64,000 bases of DNA from Lysobacter enzymogenes (GCF_017355525.1 NZ_CP067395.1:3751001-3815000); one strand, 5' to 3'; shown: positions 1-8,660, counted from the stretch's first letter. Numbers and translations are program-made. Notes: generated by a model from the letters alone, not told the origin.

Positions 1-513
1 GGCTTCACCCTGCCCGACCACGTCACCCCGATCGCCTGGGCGCTGGTGCTCGGCGGCGTGTGGATGATCGCGGCCGAGCATTTCGCCGCCAAACGCGCCG
101 CCGCGCTCGGCGAGCGCAGCGAGATCACCTGGACGGTCGCGACCCTGGTCGGCATCGCCCAGGTCGTGGCCGGCGTGTTCCCGGGCACCTCGCGTTCGGC
201 CGCGACGATCTTCGTCGCCCTGCTCGCCGGCACCACCTCGCGCGCGGCGGCGACCGAGTTCGCGTTCCTGGTCGGCATCCCGACCATGTTCGCCGCCAGC
301 GGCTACGAGCTGATGGGTGTGATCGGCACCCCGGCCGCGGCGCAGGAAGACTGGGGCGCGCTGGCGGTGGCCTTCGTCGCGTCGGCGGTGACCGCCTTCA
401 TCGCGGTCAAATGGCTGCTGCGCTACATCCAGAGCCATCGTTTCACCGCGTTCGCGATCTACCGCTTCGTGTTCGGCATCGCGCTGTTGCTGCTGATGCC
501 GGCGGGCAGCTGA
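1..513 (+). CDS. uppP: Undecaprenyl-diphosphatase UppP (BacA family), 3' part
   Basis: Integral inner-membrane phosphatase that converts undecaprenyl pyrophosphate to undecaprenyl phosphate, recycling the lipid carrier of peptidoglycan and other envelope polymers. The frame is open from the first base, so the start lies upstream of the window and only about 170 C-terminal residues are visible. The sequence shows the family motif PGTSRSAAT (the usual form is PGTSRSGxT) followed by hydrophobic helices to the end (VAFVASAVTAFIAVKWLL, FGIALLLLMP). The next gene starts 10 bases after the stop, so the two may be cotranscribed. Confident from the motif and the membrane pattern. Confidence 0.93.
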   Translation, partial: GFTLPDHVTPIAWALVLGGVWMIAAEHFAAKRAAALGERSEITWTVATLVGIAQVVAGVFPGTSRSAATIFVALLAGTTSRAAATEFAFLVGIPTMFAASGYELMGVIGTPAAAQEDWGALAVAFVASAVTAFIAVKWLLRYIQSHRFTAFAIYRFVFGIALLLLMPAGS

Positions 514-523
514 GGAAACCGTC

Positions 524-1057
524 ATGTCCGATCCGCAAGCACCCAACGCCAACGCCGCGCAGTTCGAGCAGGAACTGCTCGAAGACCAGGCGCTGTCGGC
601 CGCCGAGCGCTACGCCTCGTTCCTCGCCGCGGTCGCCGACAGCGGCCGCTTCTGGGTCGCCGAGTCGGGCGAGTACCTGCTGACCCTGTTCGACGGCGAC
701 GGCCAGGAACTGCTGCCGGCCTGGCCTTCGGCCGCGACCGCGCACGCCGCGCTGGCGCAGGCGCGCACGCAGTCGCCGAACCTCGCCGGCTACGCGCCGG
801 CGCCGCGCGAACTGGCCGCCTGGCGCGAGCGCGCCGCCGCGGCGATGGACGAGGCCGGCGTCGGCGTCGGCACGTTTCCGGACCTGGCGATGCAATGCGC
901 GGTGGTCGCGCCGACGCAATTGCTCGAACACCTCGATGCGGTGATCGCCGATGCCGGCGCGGCGGCGGACCAATCCGCGGACGCTGCGCCCGGGCTCGAC
1001 CTCGCCCAGGCGCAGCGCGCGCTGGCGCAGAAGTTCGCCAAGCCCAAGGGCGACTGA
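524..1057 (+). CDS. DUF2750 domain-containing protein
   Basis: Cytoplasmic protein of 177 residues without a signal peptide or membrane helix. The pattern RYASFLAAVADSGRFWVAE, then LFDGDGQELLPAWPS and a C-terminal segment with TFPD and a VAPTQLLEHLD stretch, resembles DUF2750 proteins, a family of unknown biochemical function. The C-terminal tail (from about residue 140) is low-complexity, Ala- and Gln-rich. ATG at 524 follows GAGGAAACCGTC, which is a reasonable ribosome binding site. It sits 10 bases after uppP but nothing ties it functionally to the phosphatase. Confidence 0.7.
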   Translation: MSDPQAPNANAAQFEQELLEDQALSAAERYASFLAAVADSGRFWVAESGEYLLTLFDGDGQELLPAWPSAATAHAALAQARTQSPNLAGYAPAPRELAAWRERAAAAMDEAGVGVGTFPDLAMQCAVVAPTQLLEHLDAVIADAGAAADQSADAAPGLDLAQAQRALAQKFAKPKGD

Positions 1058-1197
1058 GCGCCGCACGCGAGGAAACGCCTGTGCGCAAGCCTGCGCGCGC
1101 CGGTGACGAATCTCGATAGCGCGACCGCTATCGCACATCGGTATCGACGCCGCGCACCGGACTGCTTCACGCTGTGCGCCCCGATACGGAGATCGTC

Positions 1198-2112
1198 ATG
1201 GGCACCGGCATGAAATTCCCGCGCGTCGCCGCGATCGTCGTCGCGCTCGCCTTTTGCGCCGGCCTGGCGCTGGCGTACGCCGCCAGGCCGGGCGGCTACG
1301 GCGCCGATGCCTCGTCCGACCCGACCCTGACCTCGTTGCCGCGGCGCAAGGCCGGCATCGCCGACCTGACCGAATACCCATGGCAGGTGCAACTGGCCAC
1401 GCGCGCCGACGGCAACGCCTTGCCGCTGCTGCAGGCCGATGCGATCAGCCAGATCGAACTGCGCTTCAGCGACCGCAGCATGATGTTCCGCGGCGGCAAC
1501 ACGCATTCGATGGAGTACCGCATCGACGGCGCGCGCATCGTACCCGCTCATGGCGACAGCGACGGCTTCGCGATGACCCTCGCCGGCACCGCGCACGAGC
1601 GCCCGCGCGCGATCGACGACCTGCTGTCCGCGCACCTGCGGCCGCCGTTCGACTACTGGCTGGAAGGCAGCGGCGCGACCCAGCGCCTGTACCTGACCGG
1701 CGCCGACGGCACTCGCTTCATCCTGCAGACGCAGGACGCGGCGTACGGCGCCAAGGCCGAGCAGGTCAGCCTGGAAGCCGAACCCGGACTGCGCGCCTGC
1801 GCGGTCGGCTGCGCAGCGCTGGCGGCGCCGACGCCGAGTTGCCTGTCGGTGCGCAAGCTGCGCTGGGTGAAGTACATGCCGCAACCGGCGTCGGACTGGT
1901 TCCTGCTGCCGAAGCACGCCTTCGACGGGCGCCGTTCCGACCCGCAGCGACGCCAGTTGCTGGACACGCGCCACTATCCGAGCCTGACCGGACAAGCGTG
2001 CTCGCTCGGCGTCTACGTGGTCGACATGGTCACCGACTTCGATCAGATCCCGAAGGTCGAAGTCCATGGCAATACGGTCAGCGCGACGGCGCAACACGAC
2101 GCGCAGCCGTGA
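1198..2112 (+). CDS. Exported protein with degenerate META/DUF4377-like organisation
   Basis: Predicted exported protein of 304 residues. ATG at 1198 is preferred over an upstream GTG at 1174 because GGAG lies 7 bases before it and the N-terminus then reads as a hydrophobic signal (VAAIVVALAFCAGLALAYA). The middle part (about 50-190) looks like a diverged META/HslJ-type domain, and the C-terminal part (about 200-295) contains CLSVRKLRWVKYMPQPASDWFLLP, which resembles the DUF4377 pattern of the next gene (CLWVRERKYDDNGVALKPSDEWHFL). The two genes look like tandem, unequally diverged paralogues. Function is unknown; HslJ-type proteins have been linked to envelope stress and antibiotic tolerance, but that is only family background. 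Confidence 0.6.
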   Translation: MGTGMKFPRVAAIVVALAFCAGLALAYAARPGGYGADASSDPTLTSLPRRKAGIADLTEYPWQVQLATRADGNALPLLQADAISQIELRFSDRSMMFRGGNTHSMEYRIDGARIVPAHGDSDGFAMTLAGTAHERPRAIDDLLSAHLRPPFDYWLEGSGATQRLYLTGADGTRFILQTQDAAYGAKAEQVSLEAEPGLRACAVGCAALAAPTPSCLSVRKLRWVKYMPQPASDWFLLPKHAFDGRRSDPQRRQLLDTRHYPSLTGQACSLGVYVVDMVTDFDQIPKVEVHGNTVSATAQHDAQP

Positions 2113-2202
2113 GCCCGACCCGCGCCTGAACGCGCAAAACCCCATGCGGCGCGGGCCTGCGTTCATCTGTTTTTCGCGACTCACCCCGGATCATTGCGCC
2201 CC

Positions 2203-3096
2203 ATGAAAATCCAACGCCCCCTGCTTCTCGCCGCCGCGCTGTCCAGCGTCCTGCTCGCCGCCTGCGCCGCGCCTTCGACCAATGCCGGCAAGACCGCCGA
2301 CGCCAAGCCCGACGCGCAGTCGCAAAGCGGCGCCCAGCCCGACACCGGCGCCGCACCGGCCGCGGTCAAGAGCGATCCGGCGCTGGCTTCGTCGGTCGAC
2401 CTGCGCGGCTACACCTGGAACCTCGACACCGCGACCGACGCCGCCGGCAAGCCAATCGCGCTGTTGCAGCGCGAAGGCAAGTACGGCCTCAAGCTGAGCT
2501 TCAGCGGCGACAACCTCGGCGTGTCCGGCGGCTGCAACCACGTCGGCGCGGGCTTCAAGCTCGCCGGCGACCGCATCGACATCGGCGCGTTCCGCACCAC
2601 CCTGATGGCCTGCGAAGACCAGCGCCTGATGCAGATGGACAGCGCGATCAGCGAACAGCTCAAGGGCAGCGCGCGCTTCGCGATCGAAGGCGACGCGCCG
2701 CAGCCGCGCCTGCTGCTGACCACCGCCGGCGGCGCCAAGCTCGTCCTCAGCGGCGAGCCGACCGCGGAAACCCGCTACGGCAGCGCCGGCACGACGATGT
2801 TCCTGGAAGTGGATTCGCAGCTGCGCAAGTGCTCGCACCCGCTGATCCCGAACTACCAGTGCCTGTGGGTGCGCGAGCGCAAGTACGACGACAACGGCGT
2901 CGCGCTCAAGCCCAGCGACGAATGGCATTTCCTGTACCAGAACATCGAGGGCTACACCCACGAAGCCGGCATCCGCAACGTGGTGCGGGTCAAGAAGTTC
3001 GACATCAAGAACCCGCCGGCCGACGCGTCGTCGGTGGCGTACGTGCAGGACATGGTGATCGAAAGCGAATCGGTGCCGGCGCCGAAGTCGAAGTAA
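2203..3096 (+). CDS. META (HslJ-like) and DUF4377 domain lipoprotein
   Basis: Predicted lipoprotein of 297 residues: N-terminus MKIQRPLLLAAALSSVLLAAC with a lipobox LAAC (lipidated Cys at about 21). ATG at 2203 is chosen over a TTG at 2194 because it leads directly into the signal peptide. Residues about 65-185 carry a META domain (LRGYTWNL, GCNHVGAGFKL, TTLMACEDQRLMQMDSAI), the region seen in HslJ. Residues about 195-290 carry a DUF4377-type domain (CLWVRERKYDDNG, EWHFLYQNIEGYTHEAGIRNVVRV). It is probably an outer- or inner-membrane lipoprotein facing the periplasm. It is followed by a GC-rich hairpin. Confidence 0.78.
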   Translation: MKIQRPLLLAAALSSVLLAACAAPSTNAGKTADAKPDAQSQSGAQPDTGAAPAAVKSDPALASSVDLRGYTWNLDTATDAAGKPIALLQREGKYGLKLSFSGDNLGVSGGCNHVGAGFKLAGDRIDIGAFRTTLMACEDQRLMQMDSAISEQLKGSARFAIEGDAPQPRLLLTTAGGAKLVLSGEPTAETRYGSAGTTMFLEVDSQLRKCSHPLIPNYQCLWVRERKYDDNGVALKPSDEWHFLYQNIEGYTHEAGIRNVVRVKKFDIKNPPADASSVAYVQDMVIESESVPAPKSK

Positions 3097-3117
3097 GCCG
3101 CGCCGCCTCGCTTGCTG

Positions 3118-3155
3118 CGGGCCCGGTCGCCGCAAGGCGGCCGGGCCCGTTCGTT
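3118..3155 (+). terminator. Possible terminator after the META/DUF4377 lipoprotein
   Basis: A long GC hairpin follows the stop codon: CGGGCCCGG-TCGCC pairs with GGCGG-CCGGGCCCG around the loop GCAA (3118-3149), followed by TTCGTT. The T tract is poor, so termination may be inefficient. It separates this gene from the convergent RDD operon. Confidence 0.55.
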
Positions 3156-3203
3156 ATCGGCTCGGCTGCGAAGGTCGACGCAGGCGAATCTGTGCGCCGC
3201 GCT

Positions 3204-3740
3204 TCAGCGCTTGGCCGCCGCGCGCACCACCAGCGTCTTCGGCAAGCGGTCGTGCCACGCCGCCACGCGCGCGCCGCTGAAGAAGATCGTGAACGGTTCG
3301 AACGGAATCTGCCGCGCGGCGGTGCGTCCGAGCACCTGGGCCCAGCTCGGCGGCCGGCCCTGTACGTCGACCACGCGGGTGCTGGTGACCAGCTTGCCGA
3401 GGGTGACGCCGAAGATGCCTTCCATCGGGACGTAATAGGCGAACTGCACCAGCAGCATGGTCAGCGACATGGTCGGGTTCCACGGCGCGTCCGGCGCGGG
3501 CCGCAGCAGCTTGAGCACGTCGGGGTCGAACGCGGAATACACGCTGAGCCCGCCGAGCACCACCGCGCTGCACACCGCGCTGTCGATCAGCAGGTTGATC
3601 AGGCGCTGGGCGCGGCTGGCGACCACCAGTTCGGCGGCGCGCTCGGCGCGCAGTTCGGACTGCGGCCGCTCGTGGGGGTCGCGCTGCTGGGGGTCGCGCT
3701 GCTGGGGATCGCGCTGGCGGGAATCGTCGGGAAGGTTCAT
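3204..3740 (-). CDS. RDD family membrane protein
   Basis: Membrane protein of 178 residues. After a charged N-terminus (about 1-40) come hydrophobic segments (LINLLIDSAVCSAVVLGGLSV; LTMLLVQFAYYVPMEGIFG) and the RDD-type C-terminal pattern GVTLGKLVTSTRVVDVQGRPPSWAQVLGRTAARQIPFEPF with WHDRLPKT. The role of RDD proteins is mostly unknown; some act in ion transport. The N-terminus contains a perfect tandem peptide repeat (QQRDP), encoded by near-identical 15-base units at about 3683-3720. It is the last gene of a three-gene run (PEBP, SDR, RDD), 30 bases after the SDR stop. Confidence 0.8.
   Translation of the reverse strand: MNLPDDSRQRDPQQRDPQQRDPHERPQSELRAERAAELVVASRAQRLINLLIDSAVCSAVVLGGLSVYSAFDPDVLKLLRPAPDAPWNPTMSLTMLLVQFAYYVPMEGIFGVTLGKLVTSTRVVDVQGRPPSWAQVLGRTAARQIPFEPFTIFFSGARVAAWHDRLPKTLVVRAAAKR
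3683..3720 (-). repeat. Short tandem repeat encoding QQRDP in the RDD protein
   Basis: Adjacent 15-base units close to GTCGCGCTGCTGGGG in plus-strand orientation encode the repeated peptide QRDPQ in the hydrophilic N-terminus. In-frame units of this kind can change number by slippage without breaking the reading frame. Confidence 0.7.
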
Positions 3741-3770
3741 GGCGTCGTTCGTTTCGGATCGTGGCGCGGT

Positions 3771-4532
3771 TTACAGCGTGCGGGTCTGGCCGCCGTCGAC
3801 GTCGACGATGGCGCCCTGCATGTAGCTGGCGGCGTCGGAGACGAGGAAGGCGACCACGCGGGCGATTTCTTCCGGCGCGCCGAAACGCGCCACGCCGAGC
3901 GTGCGCGCCAGTTCGGCCGCGGCCGCGGCGGCGTCGAGGCCGCGTTCGCGCGCGATCGCGTCGATGCGGGTCTGGGTGCGTTCGGTGGCGATCGAACTGG
4001 GATTGACCGCGTTGACCCGCACGCCGTCGCGCACGCCGCGGTCGGCCAGGGCCTTGGTCAGGTTCAACAGCGCGGCGTTGACCGCGCCGCCGATCGCGAA
4101 CTCGGCGCTGCCGGTGCGCCCGCCGATGCCGGCGATGTTGACGATCGCGCCGCCGCGTTCGGCCAGCGCCGGCCACGCAGCGCGGCACAGCCGCACCGCG
4201 CCGAAGAATTTCAGGCCGAAGCCGGAGCTCCAGTCGGCGTCGGAAAAGCCGAGGAAATCGCCGCGCGGGGTCGCGCCGGCGTTGTTGACCAGCACGTCGA
4301 GGCCGCCGAAGCGTTCGTGCGCCGCGGCGACCGCGCGCGCGGCGGCCTCGGGTTCGGACAAGTCGGCCGCCAATGCCAGCGCCGGGCCCGGCAGTTGCGC
4401 GGCCAACGCGTCGAGCGCGGCGCCCGAGCGCGCGACCAGCACCACGCTGAGCCCGCCGGCCGACAGCTCGCGCGCGATCGCCGCGCCGATGCCGCGGCTG
4501 GCGCCGCTGACCAAGGCCACCCGCGTACTCAC
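3771..4532 (-). CDS. SDR-family protein lacking the usual catalytic Ser-Tyr-Lys
   Basis: Short-chain dehydrogenase/reductase fold, 253 residues. The nucleotide-binding part is intact: SGASRGIG (about 9-16), an acidic pair at AADLSE (57-58) and NNAG (83-86). The catalytic part is not: the usual NISS is NIAGIGG (132-138), and the Tyr and Lys of YxxxK are replaced by Gly148 and Asn152 in the stretch IGGAVNAALLNLTKALAD. Similar GGxVNAAL sequences occur in a subset of SDR proteins, so this looks like an established variant and not a fresh mutation. GTG at 4532 overlaps the upstream PEBP stop by four bases (GTGA), indicating translational coupling. It may bind NAD(P) without classic oxidoreductase chemistry. 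Confidence 0.82.
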   Translation of the reverse strand: MSTRVALVSGASRGIGAAIARELSAGGLSVVLVARSGAALDALAAQLPGPALALAADLSEPEAAARAVAAAHERFGGLDVLVNNAGATPRGDFLGFSDADWSSGFGLKFFGAVRLCRAAWPALAERGGAIVNIAGIGGRTGSAEFAIGGAVNAALLNLTKALADRGVRDGVRVNAVNPSSIATERTQTRIDAIARERGLDAAAAAAELARTLGVARFGAPEEIARVVAFLVSDAASYMQGAIVDVDGGQTRTL

Positions 4533-5155
4533 CCCTTGACCTCCGGGTTGAGCGAATACGTCGCATAGATCGACGCCTGCCCCAACACATGCCCCTGCAT
4601 CGCATTGAGCGCATCGGCCGCGGTGAAACGTGCGTCCAGCGGCAGGCGCTCGACGTCGAGGGCGAAGATGCGGAAGAAATAGCGATGCAGACGCAGATCG
4701 TTCGGCGGCGGGAACGCGCCGTCGTAGCCGTACCAGTCGCCGGCCAGATCCGGATCGGACGCGAACCAGCCGGTGTAGTCGTTGAGGCCCTGGCGCGCGC
4801 CGCTCGGGCCGGCCGGATCGCGCTTGCCGTGCGCGACCACGCCGTCGCTGCAGCTGCCGGCCGCGATCTCGCGCACATCGGCGGGAACATCGGCCACGAC
4901 CCAATGGATGAAATCGCCGCGCACCTGATGTTCGGGAATCTGCACGTCGTCGCGGCCGACCATCTCGGCCACCGTCGGCACGTCCGGGTCGATGCAGATC
5001 AGCACGAACGAACGCGTTCCTTCCGGCACGTCGTCCCAGGCCAGGTGCGGATTGCGGTTGGCGGCGAAGCCGAAACCGTCGGCCGTGGCCTGGCCGGCGG
5101 CGAATTCGGCGTCCAGGCGTTGGCGGTGCTGGAAACTGTTGCTGCGGATCTGCAT
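4529..5155 (-). CDS. YbhB/YbcL-type PEBP (Raf kinase inhibitor-like) protein
   Basis: Phosphatidylethanolamine-binding-protein fold, 208 residues, cytoplasmic (no signal peptide). Motifs: NPHLAWDDVPEGTRSFVLICIDPDVP (the ligand-pocket DPD element), RGDFIHWVVADVP and the GWFASDP...YGYDGAFPPPND loop with HRYFFRIFALDV. Bacterial members have no agreed function. ATG at 5155 is preceded by CCAGGAGTCCGTC, a good ribosome binding site. It is the first gene of the PEBP-SDR-RDD operon; its stop overlaps the SDR start. The 240 bases upstream contain two copies of GGACGCGGATGGTTCG and a short dyad but no recognisable promoter. Confidence 0.88.
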   Translation of the reverse strand: MQIRSNSFQHRQRLDAEFAAGQATADGFGFAANRNPHLAWDDVPEGTRSFVLICIDPDVPTVAEMVGRDDVQIPEHQVRGDFIHWVVADVPADVREIAAGSCSDGVVAHGKRDPAGPSGARQGLNDYTGWFASDPDLAGDWYGYDGAFPPPNDLRLHRYFFRIFALDVERLPLDARFTAADALNAMQGHVLGQASIYATYSLNPEVKG

Positions 5156-5394
5156 GACGGACTCCTGGTTCGAAGCCGGCGTGCGCACGCCGGCTTGGGG
5201 ACGCGGATGGTTCGAAGCGGATTTTCGGAGCGCGCCGGCGGACGCGGATGGTTCGGGTGTTTTGTTCGACGCGGCTGGCTCGACGCACGCGCGCGCCGCG
5301 GCGGGCGCGGCGGCGCGGGCGCCCATGATCGCACCCGCGCATGACGACGACCGCGACCGCCGCCGCATCGGCGGCGGCGGCGCGGCGCGCGCGC

Positions 5395-7467
5395 TCAGCG
5401 CTCGGGGTAACCGAGCCGGCGCGCGACCGGGCCGAGCACCGCGAAGGCCTCGCCGAGCGGGCCGGCGTAATCGCGCCAGCGGCCGTTCGGCAGGCGGTCG
5501 CTGATGTCGATCTCCTTCGGCAGCTGCAGGTTCACCCGCAGCGTGTCGGCCAGCACCTGGGCGATCTGCGCCGGGTGTTCGCCGACTTCGTCGAGCTTGA
5601 CCAAACGGTGCGGGAACAGGTTGCCTTCGTGCAGGTCGGCGACCTGCTCCAGGCTGCGCGCCAGCCAGCGCGCGCCTTCTTCCGGCGAGCTCAGGCGGTA
5701 CGGGGTCGGGCTGCCGAACGCCAGCCAGTCCAGCAGCATGTCGCGCGGGTCGCGCACCGCCATCAGCAGGAAGGCTTCGGGCAGGTACGGACGCAGCGCG
5801 CGCAGCAGCGCGTTGTCCCACCACAGCAGCCAGTCGTACACCGGCGCCTCGCCGACGCCGCGCGCGGACAGCGCGGCGCGGTAGAGCTTGACCAGGAACG
5901 CCGGATCCAGGCTGCCGGACAGCAATTCGTCGACCGTGCCGTAGCGCTGCATCGGGTCGCTCGGCGGCTGCGGGCCGAAGCGGTCGAACAGCAGCGGCGC
6001 GCCGGCCAGGCCGAGCACCTGGCCGATGCGTTCGATCTGCGAACCCGGCGCGCCCCACAGCAGCAGGATGCCGCGGCTGCCTTCCGGCGCCTTCGCCAGC
6101 GCCGGCCATTCCTGGCCGGTGCGCGCGCTGATCGGGTTCAGCGGCAGGCGCTGCTCGGTGACTTCGGCGTGCAGCTCGGCCCAGGTCGCGGCGGCGGCTT
6201 CGGGCTGGCCGGCGACGTCGAGGGTGCGGCCGAGCATCTGCCGCAGCTCGCGCTTGACGTTCGGATCCGGGGCCATCCCGATCAGCCGCTCGATGCGCTC
6301 GGCGGCGGCCTCGGGATCGCGTTCGACCAGCGCCTGGACGATGCGCATCTCGGCCTGGGCGTCGCCCGGGCTGAGTTCGGCGATGCGTTCGGCCAGGGCC
6401 ACGGCCTGATCGGTTTCGCCGAGGTGGTCGTGCACGGCGGCGCGCGCTTCCAGCGCGCCGAGATTTTCCGGCATGGCTTCGCGCCAGCGCGCGATCACCG
6501 CCAGCGCCGACTCCGACGCGAACGGTTCCAGCGCGACCCGCGCGCGCCACAGCTGCGGCGTCTGCGGCTGCGCGGCGAGCGCGGTTTCCAGCGACTGCAC
6601 CGCTTCGTCGAAGGCGTCGTTGCGGCGCCAGGCTTCCATCGTCGCGTCGAGCGTGCGCAGGTCGGCCGGATGCTCGGCGAAGGCGCTGCGCAGGAAACGC
6701 AGGGCGCGGTCGTTGCGGCCGGCGTCGAGTTCGACTTCGCCGGCCCAGCGGCGCACGCCGAAGTCGGCGCCGTCGCGTTCGGCCAGCGGCGCCAGGCGGT
6801 CGGCGGCGTCGACGAAGCGCGACTGGCGGCGCAGCAGTTCGGCCAGCAGCAGCGGCAGGGTCGGCTGGTCGGGATTGAGCTCGGACAGGCGCTGGAAGCA
6901 CTGCTCGGCGAAGGCGAGGTGGTCCTTGGCGAGGTACGCGAAACCCAGCGCGTGCAGCACCTGCGGGTCGTCCGGCGCGACCGAGCCGGCCTGGCTCAGC
7001 ACCGCCAGGGCGCGGTCGGGATCGCCGCGGCGCAGCGCCAGCATGCCGACCACCGCGGCCACGCGCGGATGGTCCGGGGCGATGCGCGCGGCGGTGCGGG
7101 CGAGCCGCTCGGCTTCGTCGAGGTCGCCGTGCAGCACCGCCAGCTGGGCCTTGATGATGTAGGCGGGGAAGGTGTTCGGGTCCAGGCCGATGGCTTGCGC
7201 CAGCGAGGCCTGGGCCTGGTCGAGCTGGCGCCCGTCGAGCAGCGCGCCGGCGCGCTCCAGGTGCAGCTGCGCGTCCTCGGGCGTCAGGCCGATGGCGCGG
7301 TCGAGCGCGGCCACGGCGGCCTCGCCCTGGCCGTCCAGGCGCAGCGCGGCGGCGTGCAGGCGGTGGGCGCTGGCGTCGTTGGGCTGCTCGCCGACGAGCT
7401 GCTCGGCGCTGGCGAGCGCCTGAGCCGTGTCGCCGCGGCGCAGGGCGTCGAGGATGGGTTCGTACAT
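5395..7467 (-). CDS. TPR protein with C-terminal sulfotransferase-like domain
   Basis: A 690-residue protein. Residues about 1-440 are a run of tetratricopeptide repeats (for example DASAHRLHAAALRLDGQGEAAVAALDRAIGL is one helix pair). Residues about 465-690 resemble a sulfotransferase domain: the 3'-phosphate-binding type motif is visible as VRDPRDMLLDWL (near 572), but the 5'-phosphosulfate loop, normally close to GxPRSGTT, reads LLWGAPGSQIERI (near 470), so it may not use PAPS in the standard way. ATG at 7467 was chosen because it begins the first repeat (MYEPILDALRRGD); the frame is open further upstream without similarity. No signal peptide. Related TPR-sulfotransferases are common in Xanthomonadaceae. 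Confidence 0.82.
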   Translation of the reverse strand: MYEPILDALRRGDTAQALASAEQLVGEQPNDASAHRLHAAALRLDGQGEAAVAALDRAIGLTPEDAQLHLERAGALLDGRQLDQAQASLAQAIGLDPNTFPAYIIKAQLAVLHGDLDEAERLARTAARIAPDHPRVAAVVGMLALRRGDPDRALAVLSQAGSVAPDDPQVLHALGFAYLAKDHLAFAEQCFQRLSELNPDQPTLPLLLAELLRRQSRFVDAADRLAPLAERDGADFGVRRWAGEVELDAGRNDRALRFLRSAFAEHPADLRTLDATMEAWRRNDAFDEAVQSLETALAAQPQTPQLWRARVALEPFASESALAVIARWREAMPENLGALEARAAVHDHLGETDQAVALAERIAELSPGDAQAEMRIVQALVERDPEAAAERIERLIGMAPDPNVKRELRQMLGRTLDVAGQPEAAAATWAELHAEVTEQRLPLNPISARTGQEWPALAKAPEGSRGILLLWGAPGSQIERIGQVLGLAGAPLLFDRFGPQPPSDPMQRYGTVDELLSGSLDPAFLVKLYRAALSARGVGEAPVYDWLLWWDNALLRALRPYLPEAFLLMAVRDPRDMLLDWLAFGSPTPYRLSSPEEGARWLARSLEQVADLHEGNLFPHRLVKLDEVGEHPAQIAQVLADTLRVNLQLPKEIDISDRLPNGRWRDYAGPLGEAFAVLGPVARRLGYPER

Positions 7468-7667
7468 GTGACGTGCTTCGCGCTGGATAAGAGGGGGGAT
7501 TGTAGGGGTGTGCGCGGTTTTGCGCTTTTTGCCCGGTTCGGCGGCTTCGGGCGGGCGCGCAGCGGGAGCGGGCGCTGCCGGGCGAACGCGCAGCGGTACC
7601 GGCGCACGGCGGCGGCGCGGACGCCGGCCGGGCGCGGCCCGGCGATGGCCGATCGGCGCGGCAGCGC

Positions 7668-8660
7668 TCAGCCGGCCGCCAGCGCGTCCATGCGGTCGGC
7701 GATCCAGCGTTCGGCGAAGCCGTCGAGCTGGGCGTTCTCGAGGAAGCCGCAATGGCCGCCCCACGGCGCCACTTCCAGGCGCGAATGCGGCGGCAGGCGC
7801 AGCTCGCGGAAGCCGGCCAGCGGAATCACCGGGTCGTCGGCGGCCATCAGGATGCTGGCCGGCACCTGCAGCCGCGCCATGCGTTCGCCGGCGATGGAAT
7901 AGCCGTCGAAATAGCGGTCCAGGGTGCCGAAGTCGGTGTGGCGCTCGACCATCCACTGGGTCAGCGGGCGCATGCGCAGGCCGAGGGTGCGGTCGTCGAA
8001 ATCGTGCACGGCCGGAAACAGTTCGCGCTTGCGCGCCAGCGAGCCGCGCCATTTGCGCTCGAAGTACCACAGGTACATCGGCAGCCCGGTTTCCATCTGC
8101 TCCATCGTGCGCGCCGGATCCAGCACCGGGCACACCGCCGCGGCGTGCGCCAGCGGCAGGCCGATCTCGGACGCGCGCAGCGCCAGGCGCAGGGCGAAAT
8201 TGCCGCCGAGCGAATAGCCGGCCACCGACAGCGGCCGCAGCGGGAAGCGCTCGGCCACGACCTGCGCGGCCTGCACCACTTCCTCCAGGCGGTTGGAGTG
8301 GAACAGGCCTTCGTTGAGGTGGTGGGTGTCGCCGTGGTCGCGGAAGTTGAGCCGGAACACTTCGAAGCCGCGGCCGAGCAGGCGCGCCGCGGTCAGGCGC
8401 ATGTAGTTGGATTCGGCGCTGCCTTCCCAGCCGTGCAGCAGCAGCACCAGGCCGCGCGGCGTGGTGCCGGGCACCGCGCTGTGCAGGCCTTGCAGGCGCA
8501 CGCCGCCGGCGGTTTCCAGCAGATGCAGTTCGCTGCGCGCGCCGGCCTGGGCCAGGCGCCGCTCGGCGTTGCGCCGGCGCAGCGGGCTGGAGCCCAGCAC
8601 CGACTGGATGTGAGCGTTGCGCAGCCAGCGCGGCGGCGCGTAGTCGGATGCGGTCAGCAT
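7668..8660 (-). CDS. YheT-type alpha/beta hydrolase
   Basis: Hydrolase of 330 residues of the YheT/ABHD1-3 group. It begins PPRWLRNAHIQSVLGS, typical of the family, and carries LLHGWEGSAESNY (oxyanion region), the nucleophile elbow GYSLGGN (near 148), an acid at AADDPVIP and the catalytic His in WGGHCGF. Members of this group are esterases or lipases of uncertain substrate. It starts 7 bases after the stop of a PlsC-type acyltransferase, so the two are probably cotranscribed and may both act on lipids or acyl esters. Confidence 0.88.
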   Translation of the reverse strand: MLTASDYAPPRWLRNAHIQSVLGSSPLRRRNAERRLAQAGARSELHLLETAGGVRLQGLHSAVPGTTPRGLVLLLHGWEGSAESNYMRLTAARLLGRGFEVFRLNFRDHGDTHHLNEGLFHSNRLEEVVQAAQVVAERFPLRPLSVAGYSLGGNFALRLALRASEIGLPLAHAAAVCPVLDPARTMEQMETGLPMYLWYFERKWRGSLARKRELFPAVHDFDDRTLGLRMRPLTQWMVERHTDFGTLDRYFDGYSIAGERMARLQVPASILMAADDPVIPLAGFRELRLPPHSRLEVAPWGGHCGFLENAQLDGFAERWIADRMDALAAG

